Shown here piece by piece: positions 23,901-37,200 of a stretch of DNA of 64,000 nt. The first letter of the stretch is position 1. Every line of letters begins with the position of its first letter. The translations under genes and the position numbers were made by a program. A model generated the notes under the pieces. That model was given only the letters and a program-made list of their open reading frames with translations. It did no database searches and was not told the DNA's origin. This DNA is from Eopsaltria australis (taxonomy: Eukaryota > Chordata > Aves > Passeriformes > Petroicidae): the NCBI GenBank assembly GCA_034509425.1, contig JAVTVJ010001227.1, positions 1-64,000 on the forward strand, written 5' to 3'.

Positions 23901-24736
23901 GCTGCACGAGGAGCTGGGTGCTCTGGGTGCCTGCGGGTGACAGGGGACACCAGCCTGCCAGGGCCACCATGGGGCTGGGGACAGCGGGGTGGGGACACGG
24001 CATCTCCCGAGGACTCACCAGCGAGGCCGAGGGTCTGGGCTGGAAGGGAGAAGGGACAGGAGCTGGGTAGGGGTGGCTCCATGGGGACAGTGGCCCCTGG
24101 GGCATGAGCTGTGGTGTCTGTCCCCAAACTGTCCCCACAGGAACACCAGTTTAGCACGGAGGTCTTGAGCATTGGCAGACCTCGGTCACCCTGGGCTGAG
24201 GCAGGACATGGGGACACTGAGGACACTCCATGCCTGTACAGGTCACCTCCACCAGCCTCACAGCCCCTGTCCCTGCGGCCACATCCCCACAGCCCTGTGC
24301 CCGTGATGCCATTCCCATGGCACCTCTGTCCCCATGGCCCATCTGCATGGTACGTGGCTCTTGTCCCTGTCCCTGCACCTCTGTCTCCCTGTCCCTGTCC
24401 CCACAGCTGCCCCAGCCCCAAGGTTCCTTTTGCCACATCCTTGTCCCCACATCTCTCTACCCCTGTTCATCTCCCCACATCCCAGCTCCCCGATCCCTGT
24501 CCCCCTCTTCCTGTCCCCACAGCCACCCCACGACTCTGGTCACGCTGGGGGTCCATGCCCATGCACTGGCTCTGCTGGCATTGGGGACATCAGGGGACTC
24601 CACAGCCCCCCTGTGCCCCCTCCCCACCGCTCTCTGCCTCACCAGGGCCCCTCCCCAGGGCATCAGGCCCATGCATGGGGCACTCACCCCACAGGAGCAG
24701 TGCCACCTTCCCAGCCATCCCGGTGTCCCCAGCCAT
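20905..24736 (-). CDS. Fc receptor-like gene, copy C (five Ig domains, tail frameshifted)
   Basis: Best preserved ectodomain. Exons: 24736-24688, 24039-24019, 23930-23700 (D1), 23458-23204 (D2), 23104-22826 (D3, ELFTVPLL to SYSCEV), 22502-22233 (D4, PLSGVSLS), 22141-21839 (D5, VPVANVTI), 21758-21675 (transmembrane, WCLFFLILLLGVIVA), 21289-21268, 21179-21101, 21014-20905. All Ig exons are in phase 1 and each Ig domain has its Cys pair and YxC or equivalent. The D3/D4/D5 order matches mammalian FCRL proteins. The tail encodes two ITIM-like motifs, VLYTHV and VTYAEL, and DTYAIV, followed by a TGA at 20905-20907. However, exon 21179-21101 is 79 nt, where copies A, B and E have lengths leaving remainder 2 on division by 3. 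With the shared phase both motifs are then out of frame and translation stops at about 20976. Confidence 0.75.
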
Positions 24737-24801
24737 CCAGGGTGGCTGTCACTCGCTGTTGAGGCCAGCTGTCCCCTGTGTGGCGGGTCTTGAGATGAAG
24801 C

Positions 24802-24835
24802 GGAAGGAAGCGAGGTCACATTTTGCACCCACGTG
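24802..24835 (-). promoter_or_regulatory. candidate promoter block of copy C
   Basis: GGAAGGAA at 24802-24809 and CACGTG at 24830-24835, as upstream of copy A. Confidence 0.45.
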
Positions 24836-24859
24836 TAGGTGGCCCTTGGTGGGGGCAGG

Positions 24860-26755
24860 GTGGGGGAAAGGTGGAGACACAGCAGGGGACAGGCTGGGGA
24901 CATGATGGGACAGTCTGGGGACATGGGGGGACTTGGGGGGACATGGTGTTCCCAGGAGTGGGGGGACTCAGGGGATGTGGGGAGCCAAGGATGGGTGTCC
25001 AGGAGAATTGGGGTCCAGGGGACTTGGGGTCTCGAGGTGGGGAAGTCACAGGGGATGGGGGTCTGGGGAATGTGGGTCTCCATGCTTGGGGGATTCCAGG
25101 GATTGGGGTCCTGTGGGAATGTGGTTCCGGAGGGGATTTTGGGTTATGGTGATGTGGGTCCCTAGGGTTGGGGGTTGTGGGGAAAAAGGGGACCCTGGAG
25201 AGTAGGGGTTGTGGGGGAAGAAGGGGCCAAGGGATGGGATCAAGGGAATGGTGATCCTGGGCTATGGGAGCCCTGGGATGGGGCCCCAGGGAGGAGGGAG
25301 CAAGGAAATGGGGGTGTCATGGTTGGGTTGGCAAAGGAATGGGGGTGCCAGGGATGGGCAGTGGCTGGGTGGGCACGTGGGTCACAGCTCCTTGCCTGGG
25401 TGCCTCAGATTTTGGGGTTGCTCAGGGTCCAGCACAGCCCCCACAGGGTGCTCATGGCCAGGGGGCAGCCCAGGCTTGTCCTGGCAGGCTCTGGCTCTGT
25501 GCCCCACACACGGATGGGCTTTTCCTGCCCCCCATTCCCTGCCTCAACCATCCCAGGCAACACCTGAGCAGGTAATGGCTGGGGTGATGCCAGGAAGGGG
25601 AAAAAAGGGCTGTGGGGGGTACAGGCTGTGCTGGGGGGGCTGTGGGGGATGGGGCTCTCTGCCTGTGCCCCCCTCCCAAGATTTCCACTTTCTCTTTGGT
25701 GCAGCAGAAGGAAGAGGCCATTTCTGCTAAGGCCAGGACATGGCTTCTGTCCTGGGGGGCACATCCAGAGGGCTCCTGCCCTGAGGGAAAAGGGCTCCTC
25801 TGCTCTGGGGACGCCTGGCTCTTGGCTCAGCCTCTTGTCCCAGGGGGATCCTCATTCTGAGGGTGCCACGTCCTTGGGGATTCCTGTCCCAGAGGTGGCT
25901 CAGAGGGGACCTCTGTCCTGGGGGAGGGGGCCCTGAGCATCCCCGCTGTCCCCAGTGGGGCCCTCTGCCCAAACTGAAGGGGGCCCCTGTTATGACCTTG
26001 CCCTGATGATGGTAAATCCATGAGGATAAATTTAGTTAAAATCCCTGATGCCCAATTGGTTGAGACAAAATTATACAACCACAGGATAAAGGCAAAAAGC
26101 TTTTCCTCCACCATTATTTTTCCAGGAAAGAAAAATAAACTCGGCAGAAACCAAACTGACAATGTATAAAATGGTTCGGTTTGTAGAATCCTTTTAATCA
26201 TTGGTGTCCCGACAATAAAAGCACAAAGAAATCACAAAGAAATGAGAGTTTTTGGTTCGTTTTAGGATCCCATCGAGGCATCCTAGAGCTGCGTTTGCTT
26301 GTGGATAACAAGGAGTGTGGAATCTCCCTGAGTGTCCAACAGGTCCTTGGCACTGTTCCTGTCTGCTGGGCAGCAACCCAGCCCACAAGGAAGGCTTTTC
26401 TTGGGCCCTCTTTGGCAACTCTTCCCATTTTTCTCATTGCCAGCCTGAGATTGATTGACTTCCCATGGATTCTGCTCCCACAAGGGGAGAAACTCTGTCC
26501 ATCCTTGGAGCAGTGCACAGGAATCTGTGGAAATGCCCGTGTGTCCCTCAGGCTCTGATTGCCTGGGAAATCCACTCCACCCTGCCCTGAATTCCCCTGC
26601 CTGGGCACTCCCTGCTCCTGCTTTCTGCCCCTCTTCCTTGGATCCACATGTGGAGTTCCTGCTTGGTCTTTCCAGACATTTCCCTCTTACTTGGTGGCCA
26701 CAGGCACAACCCAAACATCCTTTCTGGGAGGTTCCAAAGGGCTGCAGGTTTGAGA
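24860..26755. other. upstream spacer of copy C, non-coding
   Basis: Matches 5051-6959 directly and 29180-31090 in inverted orientation. The long open frames are repeat shadows with no splice or codon support. Confidence 0.6.
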
Positions 26756-27390
26756 CAGGAAGGAGAAGGGTCCAGGTCAGGTTGTTGAGCAGATCGTTGT
26801 TGTCTTTGCAGGAGTTTTGGGGCTCTCTCAGTCCTTGGTGAGAAGGACAAAATGATCAATTGCTGCATTTCCGCACTGGTTCCCTCGCAGCTGCCCCTGC
26901 AGGGGGAGTTTCCAGCCAGCCCTGCTCTGAAAACCATCAAAGGCCCTCGCAGAGCCACTGCTTGGGCTCACTTTGGCTTTTGTGCTTCTTGCAGGCTGAG
27001 CAAACCACAGGCAGGCCATTTCCCCCCACAGAATTCTCACCTTTGCAGCAGCTCTAAAGCTGTGAGAATCAAAGCCCAGGGGCCGGGGGGGACCCTCAGG
27101 TGCTGGCTGTCCCCTGGGGCTGGCCAGAGCAGGGCTGGCCAATGGCCATCCCTGTGCAGTGGGGCTGTGCCATGCCTGGGCCCCACACTTGGATGGCTAC
27201 TGGCTTCAAGCAAGGGGAGTTTGGGAGCTCCTTCCTGTCTGGGGCTCCATTCCCAAGCTGCTCTTGCCGGCTCAGATCCTACAGGGGATGAGTGAGAATG
27301 GAGAAGTCTGGACCCCCCAGAGCCACCATCTCCCAGGACAGGACCCCCCTGGATGGGCCCCCCAGGATAGAACCCACCCCCCCATGTGAC
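26756..27390. repeat. junction at the centre of the inverted duplication
   Basis: The single 116-bp arm (26756-26872) is followed by the loop segment in reverse orientation compared with 7076-7501, ending near 27225. Then comes about 170 bp of unmatched sequence. This is where the left arm of the big palindrome stops. Confidence 0.6.
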
Positions 27391-28780
27391 CCTCAGCACA
27401 AACGGCCTCTTCCTTCTGCTGCAGGAAAGGGAAAGTGAAAGTGTTGTGGGGGCACAGCCGGACACCCCCAGCCCCCACAGACCCCCACCAATCCCTGCCA
27501 CACCCACAACCCCTTTTCTCCCTGCCCTGTTCAGGTGCTCCCCAGGATTGCTGAGCCATGGACTGTGGGATGAGGGGGCTTGGCACGAAAGTGAGGAAAA
27601 TAAGGAACAAAGAAAATTAAAGAGAGGGGAAAGCCAAGGGCAGGGGAGGGCACAAAAGCAGAGCTACCCAGGACCCCCATGTGATGCCTGCCCAGGGAAC
27701 AAGCACCCGGGGGGCACCACTGGGCCTTGGCTCACCTGCCATTCTGAGGCACCCCGTGAAGGAGCTGCGACCCACATGCCCACCCAGCCACTGCCCATTC
27801 CCTGGACCCCAATTGCCCTGGGAACACAACCACGGGAAACCCATTCCTCATGTCTCCCTTCCGTAGGAGCCCCATCCTGGGACTGCCATTGCCCAGGATC
27901 TCCATCCTATGCCCCCCATCCTTTTGGCCCCCCATTCCCACAGGACCCTCATCCCTGGGACCTGCATGCCATGACCCCAAATCCATGGAGACCGTGTTCC
28001 CCTGGGACCCCCCCACCCTGGAACCCCCCCAGGCATGGGAACCCATGTTCTCCAGCCAGCCATTCCCTGTGATGTCCCCTACAGCTCTGTCCCCATTCCC
28101 TTGGGACACCCATCCCCTGAGCCCCCCACTCCTGAGAACTCCATGTCCCACCATGTCCCTCTGTGTTCCACCATGTCCCCTGCTGTGTCTCCACCCTGCC
28201 GCAACCCTGGCACCACGAGGTGCCACCTACACATGGGGATGAAATGTGACCTTGCTATCTACCCCTTCAACCGAAGAGCTGCCACCCAGGGGACAGGTGA
28301 CTTCAGCAGTGTGTCACAGCCACCCTGGATGGCTGGGGAATCTGGGATGGCAGGGAAAGTGGCATTGCTCCTGTGGGGTGAGTGCCCCGGGCAAGGGCCT
28401 GATGCCCTGTGGATGGGCCCTGGTGAGGCAGAGACAGGTGGAGAGGGGGCACAGGGGAGCTGTGGGGTCCCCTGATGTCCCCAATGCCAGCAGAGCCAGT
28501 CCATGGGGGTGGACCCTGGTGTGACTGGGGTCATTGGGTGGCAGTGGGGACAGGAAGAGGGGGACAGGAATGGGGGGATTGAGGTGTGGGGTGGGATCAT
28601 GGGATTAGGACAGCTGTGGTGACAGGTGCTGTGGGGGTTGTGGGGGTGACCTGTGCCCGCAGAAGTTGGCTGTGGTGTCCCCATGCCCAGGGTGTCCCCA
28701 TGATCTGCCTCAGGCCAAAGTGGCCGAGGTGTCCCTGTCCTCAAGACTTCTGTGCCAAGCCAGTGTCCCAAGAGGCCACC
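27390..28780 (+). pseudogene. FCRL fragment F: upstream region, exon 1 and part of intron 1 only
   Basis: 28329-28377 encodes MAGESGMAGKVALLLW and ends in a canonical gtgagtg donor, exactly like exon 1 of the full copies. Intron 1 follows up to about 28780, where it breaks off roughly 100 nt before the place of the 21-nt mini-exon and joins the right palindrome arm. No later exons are present in this orientation. The upstream ETS-like GGAAGGAA found in the other copies is replaced (near 28250). It is a truncated duplicate, probably silent. Confidence 0.75.
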
Positions 28781-29139
28781 CAGGCATGGCACAGCCCCAC
28801 TGCACAGGGATGGCCATTGGCCAGCCCTGCTCTGGCCAGCCCCAGGGGACAGCCAGCACCTGAGGGTCCCCCCCGGCCCCTGGGCTTTGATTCTCACAGC
28901 TTTAGAGCTGCTGCACAGGTGAGAATTCTGTGGGGGGAAATGGCCTGCCTGTGGTTTGCTCAGCCTGCAAGAAGCACAAAAGCCAAAGTGAGCCCAAGCA
29001 GTGGCTCTGCGAGGGCCTTTGATGCTTTTCAGAGCAGGGCTGGCTGCAAACCCCCCCTGCAGGGGCAGCTGCGAGGGAACCAGTGCGGAAATGCAGCAAT
29101 TGATCATTTTGTCCCTCTCACCAAGGACTGAGAGAGCCC

Positions 29140-31090
29140 CAAAACTACTGCAGAGACAACAACGATCTGCTCAACAACCTGACCTGGGCCCTCTTCCTTC
29201 CTGGCTCAAACCTGCAGCCCTTTGGAACCTCCCAGAAAGGATGTTTGGGTTTTGAATGCAGCCACCAGACAGGAGGGAAACGTCTGGAAAAATAGAGCAG
29301 AAGCTCCACACGTGGATGCAGGAAGACAGGCAGAAAGTAGGAGCAGGGAGTGCCCAGACAGGGGAATTCACGGCAGGGTGGAGTGGATTTCCCAGGCAAT
29401 CAGAGCCTGAGGGACAACAGGGGCATTTCCACAGATTCCTGTGCACTGCTCCAAGGATGGACAGAGTTTCTCCCCTTTTGGCAGCAGAATCCATGGGAAG
29501 TCAATCAATCTCAGGCTGGCAATGAGAAAAATGGGAAGAGTTGCCAAAGAGGGCCCAAGAAAAGCCTTCCTTGTGGGCTGGGTTGCTGCCCAGCAGACAG
29601 GACCAGTGCCAAGGACCTGTTGGGCACTCAGGGAGATTCCACACTCCGTGTTATCCACAAGCAAACGCTACTCTAGGATGCATCAATGGGATCCTAAAAC
29701 GAACCAAAAACTCTCATTTCTTTGTGTTTTTATTATGGGGAGACCAACGATTAAATGGATTCTACAAACCAAACCATTTTATACATTGTCAGTTTGGTTT
29801 CTGCCGAGTTAATTTTTCTTTCCTGGAAAAATAATGGTGGAGGAAAAGCTTTTTGCCTTTCTCCTGTGGATGTATAATTTTGTCTCAACCAATTGGGCAT
29901 CAGGGATTTTAACTAAATTTATCCTGATGGATTTACCATCATCAGGGCAAGGTCATAACAGGGGCCCCCTTCAGTTTGGGCACAGGGCCCCACTGGGGAC
30001 AGCGGGGATGCTCAGGGCCCCCTTCCCCAGGACAGAGGTCCCCTCTGAGCCACCTCTGGGACAGGAATCCCCAAGGACGTGGCAGGCCCCGAATGAGGAT
30101 CCCCCTGGGACAAGAGCCTGAGCCAAGAGCCAGGCGTCCCGAGAGCAGAGAAGCCCTTTTCCCTCAGGGCAGGAGCCCTCTGGATGTGCCCCCCAGGACA
30201 GAAGCCATGTCCTGGCCTCAGCAGAAATGGCCTCTTCCTTGTGCTGCACCAAAGAGAAAGTGGAAATCTTGGGAGGGGGGCACAGGCAGAGAGCCCCATC
30301 CCCCACAGCCCCCCAAGCACAGCCTGTACCCCCCACAGCCCTTTTTTCCCCTTCCTGGCATCACCCCAGCCATTACCTGCTCAGGTGTTGCCTGGGATGC
30401 TTGAGGCAGGGAATGGGGACAGGAAAAGCCCATCCGTGTGTGGGGCACAGAGCCAGAGCCTGCCAGGACAACCCTGGGCTGCCCCCCTGGCCATGAGCAC
30501 CCTGTGGGGGCTGTGCTGAACCCTGAGCAACCCCAAAATCTGAGGCACCCAGGCAAGGAGCTGTGACCCACGTGCCCACCCAGCCACTGCCCATCCCTGG
30601 CACCCCCATTCCTTTGCCAACCCAACCATGGCACCCCCATTTCCTTGCTCCCTCCTCCCTGCGACCCCATCCCAGGGCTCCCATTGCCCAGGATCACCAT
30701 TCCCTTGATCCCATCCCTTGGCCCCTTCTTGCCCCACAACCCCTACTCTCCAGGGTCCCCTTTTTTCCCTCACAGCCCCAACCCTGGGACCCAGAACTCA
30801 AAATCCCTGGGGAGCACATTCCCACAGGACCCCAATCCCTGGAATCCCCCAAGCATGGGGACTCACATTCTGCTGACACCCATCTCCTGTGACATTTCCA
30901 CCTCGAGACCCCAATTCCCCTGGACCCCAATTCTCCTGGACACCCATTCTTGGCTCCCCACATCCCATGAGCACCCCCACTCCTGGGAACACCATGTCCC
31001 CCCAGGTCCCCCCATGTCCCCAGACTGCCCCATAATGTCCCCAGCCTGTCCCCTGCTGTGTCTCCACCTTTCCACCACCCTGCCCCCACC
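29140..31090. other. upstream spacer of copy D, non-coding
   Basis: Inverted copy of the spacer upstream of gene C. It holds the repeated block (29180-29970) and G-rich steps, with no supported exon. Confidence 0.6.
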
Positions 31091-31102
31091 AAGGGCCACC
31101 TA

Positions 31103-31136
31103 CATGTGGGGGTGAAATGTGACCTTGCTTCCTTCC
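31103..31136 (+). promoter_or_regulatory. candidate promoter block of copy D
   Basis: TTCCTTCC at 31129-31136 (ETS-like on the other strand) and CATGTG at 31103-31108, where copies A, B and C have CACGTG. Confidence 0.4.
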
Positions 31137-31200
31137 GTTCATCTGAAGATCCGCCACACAGGAGACAGCTGGCTTCAACAGCGAGTGACAGCCACCCTGG

Positions 31201-34200
31201 ATGGCTGGGGACACCAGGATGGCCGGGAAGGTGTCACTGCTCCTGTGTGGTGAGTGCCCCGGGCAAGGGCCTGATACCCCGGGGATGGGCCCTGGTGAGG
31301 CAGAGAGTGGTGGGGAGGTATAGCTTGCTGGTTTTTCTGTCCAGCCTGGCATTGCCACGACAGATTCCAGCTGGCTATATTTCCAGGAGTGCCCCTATCC
31401 CAAGGCACTCTGGCAGCGTCTCGGAGACACTTAGCCAGAGAAACTGCGGCCTGCCGTGTGTTGCAGGAACCATCCAGGTTAGCTATCAGATGAAGATGAA
31501 TAACGAGAGGGCTCTTGGAATGCCTTTAATTCTGAGTGGCTTTATTGCAAGGTCTTCACACAGAGGAGAGGCAGGGTCCAAGAGGCTGAGGGGCCCTCAG
31601 ACACGGCCTTAAGAGTTACCATGTACCACCAATCACCAGGGGGTTGGGGGAGTATAGGGAAGGCCTAAGGGTATTTGGTCCTATGGGATAGGGAAGGAAT
31701 GGGGCTCAGGAGATAACAGGGAATAGAACAAAGGCTCTTAGGGGGAGGGAGGAGATGATGGACGCTAGCAGTGGCTACTTGGGTTTGTCCTGGGTTAAAC
31801 CATGGTCACTTTCCAGGGGTTTCCTATCTCCTTGGAACTTTCTCCACCAGTTATCTTTCTCCTTTTCTAAGTCTTCTCCCCCTGGGGTCTCTAAGCACAC
31901 ATCCACAGCAGCTACATCTCCCCCTTCTGTTTTTCCTAAAAAGGCCCGTTGGATGAAGGATAACAAAAGATTTTTAACACAAGCGAGAACACACAAGGTA
32001 ATGACGATTGTTAGTAACACCCACAGAATTGAGCAGAGGATTCTGACCCCCCACCCTGAAAGTCCCCACTGGTCCATCAAGTGGTCAAGCCAATCTTTGC
32101 CTTCTGTCTTCAGCTGGTGAAGTTGATCTTTCATTTGTTGGAGAGTTTTGCGGATGCTTTGGCTGTTGGAGGAGAAGTTCAAGCAGCACATGCCTTCAAA
32201 CTCTTCACAGCCATGCCCGTGGGCTAGTAAGAGGAAGTCAATAGCTGCTTGGTTCTGGAGTGTTGCTTGCCTGGTGGCTTCTTCATCTTCTAGGAGCTGT
32301 GTCAGAGCACTTGAGGTCAGGTTGGCTTGCTTACCCAGCCAGCACTCCAGGTGAGAAAGCTCACCGAGGGCTTTTGCTGCAGCTGCCCAGGGTATAAAAA
32401 GAGAGGCAGCCACCCTTTTTGAAAATGACCACCCAACAACTTCGCTGTCACAATTTGGGTCCAAATCCAGGATTTGCCTTTTGTGTCATGCCAATTGGGA
32501 TTTGTTCTGCCAATTCAGGATTTGCGTTTTGTCAGGTGCCAGCAGGGTAAGTTTTCCAAGAGTGCAGGGACCCCCTTTAAGATGAGAAAGTATTCCGGCC
32601 CATACTCAGTCTCCACAGATGAGGAATACCCCATTAGGGAGCACTCTAGGATCTTTGATGGAGTTGGACCACGTGATTTCAGTATCATTACACCATATGG
32701 AATCTGAGTAAGACTTTCTATCAATTGGTGAGACATCTTTGTATGGTCCTCTCTTTCGAGAGGGAGAATCTTGCCAATCATATACGGTGCTAAAGTGAGT
32801 GCAATAGTGTGGTTTGGCTGACCCCAACAAGTCTAACTCTTGGGGTTCGGAGCTCGCGTGAGGAAGGGTCCTCATCCATCTGCCCCAGCTATGGGCTGGG
32901 TGAGCTCCTTTGCCCATAGCTTTGAACTCTCTGGAGTTCCCAGGGACTCCGACCAGGCACGTGGACATGGGGTTAGATGCACTATCTAAACTGAGGCACA
33001 TGCTGTCTTGTTTTAATACCTTTGCTAGTGTCACCCACACATTTTCCTTTGGCTGTTGAGCGAGCCATGGGGACACTCCTGAAAAGGTGAGGGCTAACAG
33101 CCACAGAGAGAGATGAGTTGTCTCCATCTTCTGGGTTCTCTGGGGGTTCAGAGTTTCCTTCCTTAACGGAAAGGGAACACACATTAGGGTACTGAATAAT
33201 TTTAGAACTTAACTACTTAATAAAAGCACTTCTCATTTTTTTTCTCTTCCCCCCACCAGGATAGGGTTAGGTTTGGGAAACACACTAGGGAAACATCTGG
33301 GGGGAAAGCTCTGAAAAGACAGGGGGTTTAAAAACTGTTTCGTCGCTTCGGTGGATCTCTGTCTTCATCTTTGCGGCGTCTTCTCTTCCACGCTGCTTTG
33401 TCTTGCTCCTGTTGTTTGTCTGCATCACTGTCTTCAGGGTTTGCTTCTCGATAGGGTTTGATGTTACGCGCTGGTACCCACATGGGTCCTGCTGAGGTAG
33501 AAACACAAGCATACTCTCTTCCCCAAACAATAAGTCGATAGGGCCCTTTCACTTGTCCGCTTTCAAGGTCCTTAACCAGCACTTGTGGTCGTTCTTTTAA
33601 TTTGGCTTGAGTCGAATTAGAAAAATGCTGAAACACGGGGGGGACAGGTTCAGCGAATGAATTGCTTAAAAAGTTGATGGTAAAAAGAGCTTTACAAAGG
33701 CGCTCTATAGGTGATAATTTTTCTGTTTCTCTTTGCTGCTGGTTAAGGAGCTTTTTGATGTTCTGATGGGTGCGTTCTACAATGGATTGACCTGTGGGAG
33801 AATGAGGGATGCCAGTAACATGTTTGATTCCCCATTGTTGAAGGAATTCTTTAACTTGTGGGAAGTGTATGCGGGCCCATTGTCAGTTTTTATTTCTTGT
33901 GGTGTCCCCAGCATAGAGAAGGCCATCATGAGATGTTTCATGACATCTTTTGCTTTCTCACTAGTGTGAGCAGAGGCAAAGACTGCTCCTGAGAAAGTGT
34001 CTACAGATACATGCACAAATTTTGACCATCCAAACTGGGCGACGTGAGTGACATCCATTTGCCAAATCTGGCAACTGTTGAGTCCCCGGGGGTTCACTCC
34101 TGGATTTAGGGAGGGGATTTGGTATTTCTGGCAGCTTGAGCAGGTAGCTACTATTGCTCGAGCCTGCTCAAGGGAAAGGTGAAACATCCACTTGAGAGCT

Positions 34201-37200
34201 GGGGCATTTTGATGAAAAAACTGGTGGCTGAGTTTGGCTTGTGCAAAGCTATCAGGAACATTGGACATTTGCACTGGCATAGCTAGGGCATCTGCCCTGC
34301 GGTTTCCCTCAGCAATGAATCCAGGGAGATCTGTGTGCGATCTCACGTGCATGACATGGAAGGGGTGCTTTCGATGTGACAACAGATACACTACTCTTGA
34401 GAGCAACCCAAAGAGTTTTGGGTGGTCTACTTCTTTGAGGAGTGAGTGTTCTGCTCTAGCAGTAATTCCGGCCACATATGCTGAATCTGTGACCAAATTT
34501 AGAGGTTCCTGGAATTTCTCAAACACTCTTACAACAGCTGCTAGTTCTGCAATTTGTGGGGATCCTTCTAATACTTGAACTTCAGATTCCCACTCCTGAG
34601 TCTCTGGGTTTTTCCAGGTCAGCACTGACTTATGCGAGGACCCTGAGCCATCTGTAAAGACTGTCAGGGTATTTAAAGGTGTTTTACTTTGGAGGGATTT
34701 GGGTGCCAAATTGAATTTAGTATTAAAGAGAGGGTGTTTCAATTTGTGACCTGTGATTTGGCCTGGATAACTGGCGAGGGCTAGCTGAAGGGGCTCGTTG
34801 GTCTGGAGTAATTCTTCTACATCTTTCATTCGCCAAGGAACATAAATCCATGAAAAATCACACCCTGCTAGGGTGCGGAGTCTTTTTCGGGCTCTTTTGA
34901 TCAACTGAGCAACCAGTTCTTGCGGTGTTGTAATACTTTTGGAAGGCTGGTGTGGAAGAAAAACCCATTCTATGATGAGAAGAGAGTCTTTCAACTTCTC
35001 GTCCCATTGAAATATCAGTCCATGTAGGTGTGGTACCTTTCCTAGTATGATGAACCTGAAAGGCAGTTCTGGAGCTGTCCGATGCGCTTGCTTGGAAGAG
35101 AGCGCTTGTTGCACCTTACCAATAGCGTCCTTGGCTTCCGGAGTGATGGAAATTGGCGAGTCCAGACCTTTGCCTCCTTTCAGAAGCTGGAACAAGGGGG
35201 TGAGGTCCTCTGTCGTCAGACCTAGCAGAGGACGAACCCAGTTGATGGACCCACAGAGTTGGTGTAGGTCCCGTAGGGTCTTGGGATCGTCCTGGATGAC
35301 GAGTTGCTGGGGTGCGATGGTTCTTTCGCCGATGCGAATGCCAAGGTACAACCAGGGGCAGGTGTGTTGAATCTTTTCAGATTGAATTTCCATGCCTGCA
35401 CTTTCGATGGCTTTCACAGTCTCTTTCAGGGTGGTGTCTAGATAGTCTTTTTGAGGGGCACAAACTAATATATCATCCATGTAGTGAAGAATGATTGCCT
35501 TGGGGAAGGCTTTTCGGACAGGTGATAGGATTTTGGAGACGTACCACTGGCAGAGAACGGGGGCGTTCACCATACCCATTGGTAGTTTTTTCCAGTGATA
35601 TCGCTTCATCGGGGCTTCCCGGTTGACTGAAGGGACTGAGAAAGCAAAGCGAGGAGCATCACGAGGATTAAGAGGAATACTGAAAAAGCAGTCCTTGATG
35701 TCAATGACTACCAAAGGCCACTCTCGGGGGAGCATAGAGGGCGATGGTAGACCTGGCTGCAATGGACCCATTTCTTCTATCGGTTTATTGATCTCTCTCA
35801 AATCGTGAAGGAGTCTCCACTTGTCCTTTCCGGGTTTTCGTATCACAAAGACAAGGGAGTTCCAAAGACTGTCTGTTGGAACAATGTTGCCTTTGGCAAG
35901 CTGTTCTTCTACTAGAGATTCAAGGGCGTTTAATTTTTCCTTGGAGAGGGGCCACTGTTCCACCTTGATGGGTTTATCAGTTTTCCAAGTCAGGGCTGGG
36001 GTGGAGCGCTGCCGCCGTCCGCCTATCCGCTATAGATGTTGTGGCCTCTATCAAAGGCGGTTGCGACAGATTTGTGGGTTGACAGCGGCCAACTGCCTTC
36101 CCCGTCGCCAGGCCCGCGTAGTCCCTAGCTCAGTGATAAGAGGCGCAGAGGAAAGCGAACTATTGAGCACGCCTTAGGTATAAGGGGGTTCCTCGGACCC
36201 GGGCAAAGAAGGAACAGACACAGAGTTGTTGCTCTTCGGGGAGCCGGGATCCGAAGACCCGGAGCTCTCCGTGACACGAGTCTTTATTTGATCTCGGCAA
36301 CCAATCACGGAGAGTCTTAGGGGAGTGACGAGGGAGGAGCTGGGATCAAGGGACCAACCAGGGACGGACAGGGGAGGAGAGAAGGTAATTGACAACAGAA
36401 CTATACAATGAACGTACAGGGAACATCGAAGCTTCCAGAGCCGGGAGTGGCAGTCTCTTGACAAGCAGGTGTGCTCAGCCTATCGGCTCAGGGGGTGTTA
36501 ACTCTTCAGGGCCCATCCTCCAATGGGTCGTACCAAGTAAGTGCTTGGCAACGGGGGAATTCTTCCTCCTCCCCCCAGGGCTTGTCTATTGGGAAATCCC
36601 CCTGGGATAGCTGAATCACCACCACAGAGCGCCTCTCAGTGGCCCCGATTAAAAATTTTTGGCAGGAGATGGTATTTCTATTCGAGTTCCCCACTGTGAG
36701 AGGAGATCCCTGCCGCATAGGGTGAAGCCTGATGGTACCACAAAGGGCTTGATGGAGGCTATGTGACCATCAGGTCCCTCTATGGAGATTGAATTCATGC
36801 TCCTCATGGAAGGAGAGGATCCCCCAATACCAGAAACTGTCCCTACAGAAGGTCTCAGAGCCCAATGCATTGGCCAATCTGCCTTGGAGATGATGGTAAC
36901 ATCCGCTCCTGTGTCTATCATCCCATCTAGGTAAGTTGTGGCTTTTCCATTGGTCAATTTGCAGCTAAGAGTTGGCTTGTCTTCTCCAACAACCTCAGCC
37001 CAATAAGAACACGGGGTTCGGTGCAATCGAGGAAAATCTCTAGGTATCACTATGGCCTGTGCTACCCAAGTCCATTGTGGAAGAAGCCAAGGGGTGTTTG
37101 TGCAAGTGACTGTGATCTGGAAATTCATACCGGGGTATACAGTGTGGATTTCAGGTAACACAAACAGTTCTGGTGGTCCTCTCAACGAGTTTCCCACCAC

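Larger units (their letters stand above)
20480..27180 (+). repeat. left arm of the large inverted duplication
   Basis: Contains all of gene C with its downstream and upstream flanks. Its reverse complement is found at 28783-52760 once the two proviruses are subtracted (about 6.7 kb against about 6.5 kb). The inner edge is near 27180, at 'gccatgcctggg'. Confidence 0.75.

Noticed and set aside
33733..33969. plus-strand frames across ERV1 and ERV2 pol
   Set aside because: Antisense shadows of pol; no features of their own.
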